A DNA stretch of 64,000 bases from Paenibacillus qinlingensis. Lineage in GTDB: Bacteria > Bacillota > Bacilli > Paenibacillales > NBRC-103111. Positions 1 through 6,658 of the stretch are shown in pieces (positions within the stretch are counted from its first letter, which is position 1; each line of letters begins with the position of its first letter). The stretch covers positions 1 through 64,000 of the forward strand of contig NZ_JABMKY010000037.1 in assembly GCF_013204845.1 (NCBI RefSeq), in the 5' to 3' direction. The notes below the pieces were generated by a model that made no database searches, was not told where the DNA came from, and saw only the letters and a list, made by a program, of their open reading frames with translations. Made by a program: the position numbers and the translations under genes.

Positions 1-105
1 AGCTTTGGATATCCCAACACTTTGAGCTACGGTATCCTGACTTTCCTTTCCCTCAAGGTACCTTCTTGCAGCTTGTATTTTTTCTTGTGGTGTTAATTTG
101 GACAT
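1..105 (-). CDS. IS3-family transposase OrfA, N-terminal part
   Basis: The reading frame starts at an ATG (105-103) and runs off the window, giving 35 residues that begin MSKLTPQEKIQAARRYLEG. This is the first helix region of the HTH_28-type DNA-binding domain of OrfA proteins in IS3/IS150 elements, with the typical pattern of a Q-E-K-x-x-A-A-R-x-Y-L-x-G start followed by V-A-Q-S-V-G-I-S. OrfA binds the element ends, and the catalytic part (OrfB) should follow off the left edge. No strong ribosome-binding site is visible directly before the ATG. The gene is partial only because of the window boundary. Confidence 0.7.
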   Translation of the reverse strand, partial: MSKLTPQEKIQAARRYLEGKESQDTVAQSVGISKA

Positions 106-112
106 ATAGAAA

Positions 113-159
113 AACTGCACCCCAATTGTTAGATTGTGTCTAACAATTGGGGTGCAGTT
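113..159. repeat. Perfect 21-bp inverted repeat at the IS end
   Basis: Positions 113-133 and 139-159 are exact reverse complements, separated by five bases (134-138). The outer arm probably contains the terminal inverted repeat of the IS. The inner arm sits just ahead of the transposase start, so the hairpin could also block read-through from outside into the transposase gene or terminate the operon that ends at 188. Confidence 0.85.
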
Positions 160-187
160 CATTCCTAACGGTCTTCTATAAGCAGCG

Positions 188-919
188 TTACTTGTCTTCT
201 GCACGCAACTTCACAATCGCCAGAATCGCAGCATCAATTTCCCGCTCAATGGCGCCAGAAACGACATCCGTATGCGGGTTGTACACTTCCCGCAGATCCG
301 CATCTGCATAACCGTCCAAGGCGACGATGGCGCCGGCACGCACACCGCGTAGTGATGCAATGACATAGAGGGCGGCGATTTCCATCTCAACGGCCAAAGC
401 GCCAGCTTGCTTGTATTTACGGTGAGGGAATTCCTCGACACCTTGGAAGAAAGCATCCAAGGTAACGGTAATTCCTTGCTTGACGAGTCCGTCTGTTTCA
501 GAAGCCGCGTCATACAACGCACGGGTAACAGCGTGATCAGCGACAGCTGGGAAGCCGTGAGGAACTAACTGGCGAGTTAGGCCTTCTTCACGTACCGCGG
601 CTGTGCTTACAACGAGACTTCCTGGCGGTACGTCGGCTGAGTATGATCCAGCGGTTCCGACGCGAATCAGGGTCTTTACGCCGCCTTTGATGAGCTCCTC
701 GAAGCAAACGGCTGCACCAGGTGACCCGACACCATGACTTACCACGGTGATGGGAACGCCATTCTTTTCGCCGACGAAAGTCCGATATTCTCGGCTAAAG
801 GAAAGCTCACGCGCATTGTCCAGCTTGCGGGAAATGGCTTCCGCTCTGAACGGGTCACCGCACACGATGGCAAAGGGGGTTAAGTCTTCTGAATTGACTT
901 GTAAGATAGATAAAAACAA
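188..919 (-). CDS. Nucleoside phosphorylase (uridine/purine nucleoside phosphorylase family)
   Basis: This is a 243-residue PNP_UDP_1 family enzyme, predicted to split nucleosides with phosphate into base and pentose-1-phosphate in the cytoplasm. The visible family motifs are the phosphate-binding RVGTAGS stretch (about residue 85), a VEMEIAALY segment that carries the ribose-binding Glu-Met-Glu, and a late Asp in VALDGY at the position of the base-contacting acid. The stretch around FPAVADHAVTRAL resembles uridine phosphorylases more than trimeric purine enzymes, so substrate choice is open. The start is a TTG at 919, two bases after the upstream stop, with AGAAAGGAG inside the end of the preceding gene, so the two are probably translationally coupled. 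It is the last gene of the nucleoside importer operon and would act on what the importer brings in. A longer frame upstream has no support and lies antisense-like within the molybdoenzyme gene. Confidence 0.85.
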   Translation of the reverse strand: MFLSILQVNSEDLTPFAIVCGDPFRAEAISRKLDNARELSFSREYRTFVGEKNGVPITVVSHGVGSPGAAVCFEELIKGGVKTLIRVGTAGSYSADVPPGSLVVSTAAVREEGLTRQLVPHGFPAVADHAVTRALYDAASETDGLVKQGITVTLDAFFQGVEEFPHRKYKQAGALAVEMEIAALYVIASLRGVRAGAIVALDGYADADLREVYNPHTDVVSGAIEREIDAAILAIVKLRAEDK

Positions 920-920
920 C

Positions 921-1598
921 TTAATCGAACTCCTTTCTGACCCACTCATCTTCGGGGATTGGAATAGCTTCGCCGGAGAATCGTTGTTCTTCGAACGGGT
1001 CTGCGACGTTATGGAAGCCATTGCGTTCCCAGAAGCCCTCGCGATCTTCAGACATGAACTCAATGCCGCGAATCCACTTGGCACTTTTCCAGAAATACAA
1101 ATGCGGAACAACGAGGCGAAGCGGCCATCCATGCTTCAGCGTGAGTGGCTTGCCATCGAAGGTCGTGGCCAGCAAAATATCATCACCCATGAGATCTGCA
1201 AGTGGAACGTTCGTTTCATAGTCATTGTCTGCATGGATCATGACATATTTTCCTTCTGGTTTTACATGGATCAGCTCAAGGAAATCTCTGAATCGCACAC
1301 CTTCCCATACCGTATCCAGCTTGGACCAACGGGTCACACAGTGTATATCGCACTGGATTTGTGTATGCGGTAAAGCCAATATGTCGTCATAGCTGAATGT
1401 TTTCTCTTCGGCTACTTCTCCAAAAACGCGCAGCGACCACGCTGCCATATCGTACTTCGGGACTTCTCCTTCATGTAAAATAGGAAAACGGTCCGTCACG
1501 ACTTGACCAGGTGGAATCCGACCAGCAAGCTCTGGTGGAACGTCTATAGCGGGGATTTGCATGCGCTTAATGCGCTCCGCTTTGGTGTCTTTATGCAT
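921..1598 (-). CDS. Sulfite-oxidase-like molybdopterin-dependent oxidoreductase (YuiH-like)
   Basis: The 225-residue protein matches the oxidoreductase molybdopterin-binding domain of the sulfite oxidase/YedY superfamily in its stand-alone cytoplasmic form (YuiH type in bacilli). No signal peptide or twin-arginine motif is seen. The Cys in CDIHCVTRW (about residues 83-91) is the expected molybdenum ligand, and LKHGWPLRLVVPHLYFWKSAKW is the conserved C-terminal part of the cofactor pocket. The electron donor and partner are unknown for this group. It lies inside the nucleoside-uptake operon, between permease and phosphorylase, with AGGAGGATGACAG before its ATG. A role in oxidising an imported base or a released product is inference only. 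No molybdopterin-biosynthesis gene is in the window. Confidence 0.85.
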   Translation of the reverse strand: MHKDTKAERIKRMQIPAIDVPPELAGRIPPGQVVTDRFPILHEGEVPKYDMAAWSLRVFGEVAEEKTFSYDDILALPHTQIQCDIHCVTRWSKLDTVWEGVRFRDFLELIHVKPEGKYVMIHADNDYETNVPLADLMGDDILLATTFDGKPLTLKHGWPLRLVVPHLYFWKSAKWIRGIEFMSEDREGFWERNGFHNVADPFEEQRFSGEAIPIPEDEWVRKEFD

Positions 1599-1614
1599 CT
1601 GTCATCCTCCTAAA

Positions 1615-1634
1615 AGTTTTCCTTTAGGAAAACT
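1615..1634 (-). other. Small hairpin ahead of the molybdoenzyme gene
   Basis: A 9-bp perfect stem with a two-base loop lies between the permease gene and the molybdoenzyme gene, just upstream of the ribosome-binding site of the latter. It could affect mRNA stability or translation inside the operon. It has no U-run, so it is not a terminator. Confidence 0.4.
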
Positions 1635-1672
1635 CACTTCGTAAGCGTTCCTAAGTATATCTTGCTAATTTC

Positions 1673-2596
1673 TCAACGCGAACTGCCATTCGCTTTCTGT
1701 GCATCTGCCAAGTAGTTGCTTTTACGGAAGAACAGCATCGCAAGCAATGTTACGATATAAGGCAGCATTTGTGTGAAATGGGTGGGTAAAGAGAAACCTT
1801 GTAATCGGATACTGAAAGCATCCATTAAACCGAACAGTAAGCTGGACGCCATGACGCCAATCGGATTGGCTTGTCCCAGCATGGTAGCAACGAGCGCGAT
1901 AAATCCACGGCCTGCTGTCATACCTTCGGTAAACATCGTAACTTGTCCGAGTGAAAGCTGTGCACCTGCTAGTCCACAAAGGACGCCACAGATAAGTACG
2001 GCCAGATATTGCATCCGGTTGACTTTAATCCCGATGCTTTTCGCAGCAACAGGGTTTTCGCCAACAGCAATCATGCGGAAGCCAGTAACGGATTTAAATA
2101 GGAAATACTGAAGCACGAAAACAAGCACAAAAGCCAGATAAACAAGCGGAGAATGCCCGGAAATAATACCGCCTACGACAGGGATATCTTTAATCAAGGG
2201 GATGTCCCACTTCGGCAGTCCGATCATATTTTTATCATAGAAAGCGCCTTTGACATGAAAGATGGCTTTCAAACAAAACGCGGTTAAACCTAAGGCAAGA
2301 AAGTTAAAGGAAATACCGACAACGATGACATTGGCCTGCAAATGAATACTCATATAGGCAAAAATCCACGAAAACAGCATGGTCACGGCAACAGCGATAA
2401 GCACCGCAAGAAATACATTGCCTGTATAGTAATTGCCCACAATCGCAGAGAAGGCGCCTACGAGCACAAATCCTTCTAAGCCGACGTTGAACAAACCGAC
2501 TCTTGAACAGATCGCGCCGCCGAGTGCGGCTAGAAGGATCGGAGCTACCATGCGAAACATGGAGTTAAATAAAGCTACATCAAGAAGATGCTGCAT
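1673..2596 (-). CDS. nupQ: Nucleoside ABC transporter permease (NupQ/YufQ type)
   Basis: A 307-residue polytopic membrane protein of the BPD_transp_2 family (branched-chain amino acid/ribose/nucleoside permeases) with about eight to ten hydrophobic segments. The conserved loop GENPVAAKSIGIKVNRMQYLA (about residues 178-198) is the cytoplasmic segment that contacts the ATPase. Family knowledge: in Bacillus subtilis NupNOPQ (YufNOPQ) imports guanosine and related nucleosides, and this is the second of two permeases. The ATG at 2596 has AAAGGAGG in front and overlaps the end of the first permease gene by 17 bp, which points to coupled translation. The C-terminus ends in a short polar tail. Confidence 0.87.
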   Translation of the reverse strand: MQHLLDVALFNSMFRMVAPILLAALGGAICSRVGLFNVGLEGFVLVGAFSAIVGNYYTGNVFLAVLIAVAVTMLFSWIFAYMSIHLQANVIVVGISFNFLALGLTAFCLKAIFHVKGAFYDKNMIGLPKWDIPLIKDIPVVGGIISGHSPLVYLAFVLVFVLQYFLFKSVTGFRMIAVGENPVAAKSIGIKVNRMQYLAVLICGVLCGLAGAQLSLGQVTMFTEGMTAGRGFIALVATMLGQANPIGVMASSLLFGLMDAFSIRLQGFSLPTHFTQMLPYIVTLLAMLFFRKSNYLADAQKANGSSR

Positions 2597-3647
2597 CGCC
2601 CTTGCCTCCTTTCCGTCGTTTCCATAGGGTGTAGCTGAACTTGGCCGTTACAAACAAGATCAGCAAGGATTGAATGACGCTGGAAATTTCCAACGGAATG
2701 TCCGTGTTGCGTTCAACACCACTGCCGCCCGTTTGCAGCGCAGCAAGGAGGATAGACGCGATCGCCGTACCGAGCGGGTGAGCACCGGAAAGCAGCGTTG
2801 CCATGATACCCGACCATGCGTAGCCTGGGTTCGAAATCATACCATCTGTATAGCGGTATTGCATACCGAGTACCTCAACGGCTCCTGCAAGCCCTGCAAA
2901 ACCACCGCTGGCAAACATACTCGCCAGCATCACTTTACGTCTGTTGACGCCGCCATAGGCCGCAAACAGCGGATTGTAACCGAGCATACGGATTTCATAG
3001 CCGGCTACGGTGTATTTAATGAATAAGAATAAGAGAACGGCGAGTCCAATCGCAATAATAAAGCCTGCATGGATGCTCATACCTTGAAACAATTTGGGCA
3101 GCCAGACGCCTTTTTCGATCATCATCGTTTGCGCTAGCGCAGCAGAACCTGTCTTGTCTTTGAACGGGTAGGCGACCATATAACCAGCAAATAGAGCCGC
3201 GATATAGTTCAGCAGCAGCGTTGTAATGATCAAATTCATACGGAATTTAGCATCTAACCATCCGGCAAAAGCAGACCAGATGCCGCCTGCTAGAATTCCG
3301 CCTAGCATAGCAGCTACTAATTTAAATAGAGGAGGCCCAGGCAGATAGAGGGCGACCATCGCGCTGGATAAAGCGCCTAGGATCATTTGACCTTCGGACC
3401 CCATATTGAAGAATCCGGCACGGAAGGCGATCGATACACCTAACCCGACAAGAATGAGTGGTGTAGCGCGTGTTAATGTATTCGTTAAGAAGTAGAAGCT
3501 GCCAAAGGCACCTTTCCACATTTGCGCATAGGTGTCAATGACGGAGCCGCCAATGAGGGCAATGGCAATCGCACCACCGAGTAGACCAATAACCACGGCT
3601 AGCAGCGGTTGAATCCAAGCGCTTAGATTGAGTTGACGTTTAAGCAT
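2580..3647 (-). CDS. nupP: Nucleoside ABC transporter permease (NupP/YufP type)
   Basis: A 355-residue BPD_transp_2 family permease, paired with the downstream NupQ-like protein to form the membrane channel for nucleoside uptake. The chosen ATG at 3647 follows CAGGAGGAGATTCC and overlaps the ATPase stop by 8 bp (ATGCTTAA), whereas an in-frame ATG 24 codons earlier has no ribosome-binding site and sits inside the ATPase gene. Hydrophobic segments fill the whole length, and the loop around LGYNPLFAAYGGVNRRKVML is the typical ATPase-contact site with its GxNP pattern. The C-terminus is basic (KRRKGGKG). Length and order fit YufP. Confidence 0.88.
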   Translation of the reverse strand: MLKRQLNLSAWIQPLLAVVIGLLGGAIAIALIGGSVIDTYAQMWKGAFGSFYFLTNTLTRATPLILVGLGVSIAFRAGFFNMGSEGQMILGALSSAMVALYLPGPPLFKLVAAMLGGILAGGIWSAFAGWLDAKFRMNLIITTLLLNYIAALFAGYMVAYPFKDKTGSAALAQTMMIEKGVWLPKLFQGMSIHAGFIIAIGLAVLLFLFIKYTVAGYEIRMLGYNPLFAAYGGVNRRKVMLASMFASGGFAGLAGAVEVLGMQYRYTDGMISNPGYAWSGIMATLLSGAHPLGTAIASILLAALQTGGSGVERNTDIPLEISSVIQSLLILFVTAKFSYTLWKRRKGGKGDAASS

Positions 3648-5139
3648 TGGAATCTCCTCCTGCCATCCATAAGCTGATTTGTTCTTCTGTCGCATCGGCT
3701 GCCGACAATTCACCGGCAATCCGCCCTTCGTACATAACGACGATACGATCAGACAGTTTGAGAATCTCGGTTAATTCGGAGGATACTAATAAAATAGCGC
3801 CTTGTTCATCGCGTTTTCGCAGCAATTCTTCATGAATCAATTCCATAGCGCCAATATCGACACCGCGCGTCGGTTCAGCTGCAATTAAGAACGGTTGATG
3901 CCGAGCAATTTCCCTAGCGACAATCAACTTCTGCAAATTACCGCCGGATAGAAATTTCACTTTTGCTTCTTGAGATCCGGCCTTAATTTGAAACTGCTGA
4001 ATGAAGCCGCTGACCATGTTACGGAGCTCTTTGCCTTGTAAAAAGCCAGATCGGCTTTTGGTTTTATGATGGCCCATGGTGCCATTTTCTAGCACAGTGC
4101 CTTCTTTGGCAGCGCCCCATTGGTAGCGATCCTCGGGTACATGGGATAGCCCAATATCTCTAATTTCGCGAACGGAACGTCCTTGAATAGGTTTGCCTAA
4201 CAGTTGGATTTCTCCCTGATCAATGGATTGAAGCCCTGAGATCGCTTGAATCAATTCCGATTGGCCATTGCCTGAAATCCCCGCAATCCCAACGATTTCC
4301 CCGGCTTTTACTTGCAAATTGACGCGATCGAGCACAGGCTTTCCTTTATCACCATGAATGGATACGTCTTTGAGTTGAAGAACAGCTTGGCCCGTGTTCA
4401 CAGTGCGCTTTTGCAGCTGTTTCAAATCACGTCCAACCATTAACTTGGACAATTCCTCGATACTCGTAGCATTTGCGTCTACAGTTCCGGTTATTTTCCC
4501 GTCCCGAAGTACGGTTACCCGATCTGCGACTTCCATAACTTCATGCAGCTTGTGCGTAATAATAATGAAGCTTTTGCCCAGTTTCGCTAAGCTTTTCATA
4601 ATAACGAGCAGCTCTTTCGCTTCGAGTGGGGTCAGCACGCCAGTAGGCTCGTCCAAAATAATGATATCGGCACCTTGATAGAGCACCTTCAAGATTTCTA
4701 CACGCTGCTGCAAACCAAGCGGACATTCAGCCACCTTGATGTTCGGATCAATGGGTAAGCGATATTTCGCGCAAAGTTCCTCGACTTGGGAGGCGGCTTT
4801 TTTACGGTCAAAGGCAAGCCCAGCTTTGGGCTCGTTGCCAATCACGATATTTTCAGCCACTGTAAATGACGGGAAAAGCATGAAATGCTGATGCACCATC
4901 CCAATCCGATTACGGATTGCATCGGTGGGATTGGTAAACACGACTTCTTTCCCATTCAAAAGAATGCTGCCAGCCGAAGGCTGCTCCATGCCGTACAAGA
5001 TACGCATTAGCGTCGTTTTACCGGCTCCATTTTCCCCGACTAATGCATGAATCTCACCTTGACGCAGCGAGAAATCAACGTCCGAATTCGCTGTTAAATT
5101 GCCATATGTTTTCGTAATTTGACGCATTTGAAGCAGCAT
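3640..5139 (-). CDS. nupO: Nucleoside ABC transporter ATP-binding protein, double nucleotide-binding domain
   Basis: A 499-residue protein with two tandem ABC ATPase domains, as in ribose (RbsA) and nucleoside (YufO) importers. Domain 1 (about 1-235) has Walker A GENGAGKTT, a signature variant LGLQQRV and Walker B IIILDEPTGVLTP. Domain 2 (about 250-495) has a degenerate Walker A (GISGNGQSE, lacking the usual GKS/T) and a good signature LSGGNLQKL, as is normal in this family. It energises uptake through the two permeases. The start at 5139 has GAGGAG ahead of it. A hairpin (5171-5202) separates it from the binding-protein gene. Confidence 0.92.
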   Translation of the reverse strand: MLLQMRQITKTYGNLTANSDVDFSLRQGEIHALVGENGAGKTTLMRILYGMEQPSAGSILLNGKEVVFTNPTDAIRNRIGMVHQHFMLFPSFTVAENIVIGNEPKAGLAFDRKKAASQVEELCAKYRLPIDPNIKVAECPLGLQQRVEILKVLYQGADIIILDEPTGVLTPLEAKELLVIMKSLAKLGKSFIIITHKLHEVMEVADRVTVLRDGKITGTVDANATSIEELSKLMVGRDLKQLQKRTVNTGQAVLQLKDVSIHGDKGKPVLDRVNLQVKAGEIVGIAGISGNGQSELIQAISGLQSIDQGEIQLLGKPIQGRSVREIRDIGLSHVPEDRYQWGAAKEGTVLENGTMGHHKTKSRSGFLQGKELRNMVSGFIQQFQIKAGSQEAKVKFLSGGNLQKLIVAREIARHQPFLIAAEPTRGVDIGAMELIHEELLRKRDEQGAILLVSSELTEILKLSDRIVVMYEGRIAGELSAADATEEQISLWMAGGDSNA

Positions 5140-5170
5140 AGCGGCTTTTCGCTCCTCTACCTAGACATGA

Positions 5171-5202
5171 GGAAACTGCTTACGTCGCCGTAAACAGTTC
5201 CC
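5171..5202 (-). other. Intercistronic hairpin between binding protein and ATPase genes
   Basis: Positions 5171-5184 and 5189-5202 pair over 14 positions with two wobble or mismatch positions and a four-base loop. No U-run follows on the minus strand, so it looks like a processing or stabilising hairpin downstream of the highly expressed binding-protein gene and not a full terminator. Confidence 0.55.
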
Positions 5203-5234
5203 AGGTCAAAAATATGCAATTATGGTACGGATCA

Positions 5235-6278
5235 TTATTTGACTGGATTTTCTACTTTCACTTTACCAGAAACGATATCATCACGGATAGCTTTAACTTT
5301 CGTTACTACGTCTTGTCCGATGAAAGGGCTAAGAGCTGTCTTTGTATCTTTCGTTACGAACGTAAGACCAACGCCATCTTCTTTCAAACCGTAGTCGACA
5401 GCACCGAATTTAAATGTACCATTTACGAAATCTTTTACCGTTTGGTAAGCAACAGCATCTGTACCTTTCAACTGGGAAAGAACGATGTGTTGTGGATCAG
5501 TAACTGTACGGTCAATATCTTGTCCAGAAGTATAGAAGCCTTTTTCTTTCGCAGCTTCGAATACCCCAAGATCGCCTACAGCGGATGCGCCAGCAATGAA
5601 GTCTGCGCCTTGTGCGAATTGTGTTAATGCTAGTTCTTTTGCTTTAGCAGGGTCTGTGAAGCTACCTACATAGTTAACGATGAATTTAGCATTAGGATTC
5701 GTGGATTTCAAACCTTCTTGGAAACCAACTGTGTATTTCTTGATAAGTGGAATATCAACCGCGGCAACCATACCTACGATATTTTTCTTCGTAGCAAGAC
5801 CAGCTGCTGCACCAAGCAAGTAGGAAGCTTCATGTTCACGGAACACAACGCTGCGAACGTTTGGAAGATCAACGACAGTATCAATAATCGCGAAGGATTT
5901 CTTAGGGTTTTCAGCAGCAACTTTCTTAAGCGCATCTTCAGACTCGAAGGAGCTTGTAATAATCAGGTCATAGTTATCAGCGACGGCAGCGCGTAGGTTT
6001 TGCTCAATCGCACTTGCATCCGTGGATTCAACTGTTTTAACGGTAACACCAAATTCTTTACCGGCTTTTTTGACACCTTCATCTTCTTGCGCGAAGAACG
6101 GATTCACACCGATTTTTTCAGGCGTGATTAGAATGATTTTCTTATCAGACTTTGCTGGTGCTTTCGTTGCATCCGCAGCTGCAGATGGCGTAGGCGTTGC
6201 TGTGTCTGTCTTAGCAGTACCACAACCTGCCAGTAAAACTGTTACTGCAAAAATAGAAATTAATGCTTTTTTCATCAT
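5235..6278 (-). CDS. bmpA: BmpA-family nucleoside-binding lipoprotein
   Basis: A 347-residue substrate-binding lipoprotein of the Bmp/Med family (PF02608 type). It has a signal peptide with lipobox LLAGC (Cys19), a Thr/Ala/Lys-rich linker, then a periplasmic-binding fold beginning KKIILITPEKIGVNPFFAQ. The family binds nucleosides such as guanosine and hands them to a NupOPQ-type permease, consistent with the genes that follow. It would be anchored on the outer face of the cytoplasmic membrane. GGGAGAGAAC precedes the ATG pair, so starting at the second ATG (6275) is equally possible. It is the first gene of the operon, with a good promoter 56 bases upstream. In B. subtilis the homologous operon is under CodY control. 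I did not see a convincing CodY box here. Confidence 0.9.
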   Translation of the reverse strand: MMKKALISIFAVTVLLAGCGTAKTDTATPTPSAAADATKAPAKSDKKIILITPEKIGVNPFFAQEDEGVKKAGKEFGVTVKTVESTDASAIEQNLRAAVADNYDLIITSSFESEDALKKVAAENPKKSFAIIDTVVDLPNVRSVVFREHEASYLLGAAAGLATKKNIVGMVAAVDIPLIKKYTVGFQEGLKSTNPNAKFIVNYVGSFTDPAKAKELALTQFAQGADFIAGASAVGDLGVFEAAKEKGFYTSGQDIDRTVTDPQHIVLSQLKGTDAVAYQTVKDFVNGTFKFGAVDYGLKEDGVGLTFVTKDTKTALSPFIGQDVVTKVKAIRDDIVSGKVKVENPVK

Positions 6279-6333
6279 GTTCTCTCCCTTTTATCTATAT
6301 GTATGATTTTATTAACCGTAGTTCTGTATTTAT

Positions 6334-6362
6334 ATCCTACCAAAATACTCGGATATAGTCAA
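6334..6362 (-). promoter_or_regulatory. Sigma-A-type promoter of the nucleoside operon
   Basis: On the minus strand TTGACT (6362-6357) and TAGGAT (6339-6334) are 17 bases apart, 56 bases upstream of the bmpA start. The short leader leaves no room for a purine riboswitch of usual size, and no such motif was seen. Confidence 0.7.
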
Positions 6363-6609
6363 AGAATATTTTTGTTGGTTCGACAAAATCATCCAAAATT
6401 CTACAAACTCGAAAGCCTAACGGTTATTATACTAAAATGTACGAGCACAATCCATCTCTTTCAATAAAATACCAGTACTAACAGGTGAAAGGCAGAAATC
6501 TGAATCATAGATAGTGAAGCTGAACATTGGTTTACTCGCCAAATGAAGAAATGTTTATCCCTCTGTAGAACGAGATATAGGCAGGACAAGCCGTAAACAA
6601 TAGTATAAA

Positions 6610-6623
6610 TGTAAGCGCTTAAA
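6610..6623 (+). promoter_or_regulatory. Putative CcpA catabolite-responsive element (cre)
   Basis: TGTAAGCGCTTAAA differs from the palindromic cre form TGTAAGCGCTTACA at one position. It lies 36-49 bases before the lyase start and directly after a TATAAA box, a placement where CcpA binding would repress transcription when preferred sugars are present. Confidence 0.6.
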
Positions 6624-6658
6624 CGTGCGCTAAATTTGTTGAAGAGGGTGATTCATTG

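Larger units (their letters stand above)
1..160 (-). mobile_element. Edge of an IS3-type insertion sequence
   Basis: A transposase OrfA start lies on the minus strand at the window edge, preceded by a perfect 21-bp inverted repeat. This is the usual look of the left end of IS150-group IS3 elements, whose ends start with TG and carry a sequence close to TGCACCCCAATTGTTAGAC. The likely outer boundary is near position 160, just beyond the 3' end of the nucleoside phosphorylase gene. The rest of the element lies outside the window, so completeness cannot be judged. The exact end and the target-site duplication cannot be fixed from one end. Confidence 0.65.
6279..6658. other. Divergent intergenic region (380 bp)
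   Basis: It holds the bmpA promoter at its left side, a near-consensus cre box at 6610-6623 and the ribosome-binding site GAGGGTG before the lyase gene. No further gene or strong hairpin was seen. A TATAAA at 6604-6609 could be the -10 box for the lyase gene, but no matching -35 box is evident, which would suit an activator-dependent promoter. Confidence 0.5.

Noticed and set aside
920..1132. Upstream extension of the nucleoside phosphorylase frame
   Set aside because: It overlaps the molybdoenzyme gene and does not look like a phosphorylase. The TTG at 919 with AGAAAGGAG is a better start.
747..1373. 208-residue plus-strand frame over the molybdoenzyme/phosphorylase genes
   Set aside because: Antisense to two genes with clear families, with no domain of its own.
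6279..6362. Purine riboswitch in the leader of the nucleoside operon
   Set aside because: The leader after the predicted promoter is only about 50 bases and lacks the conserved junction sequences.
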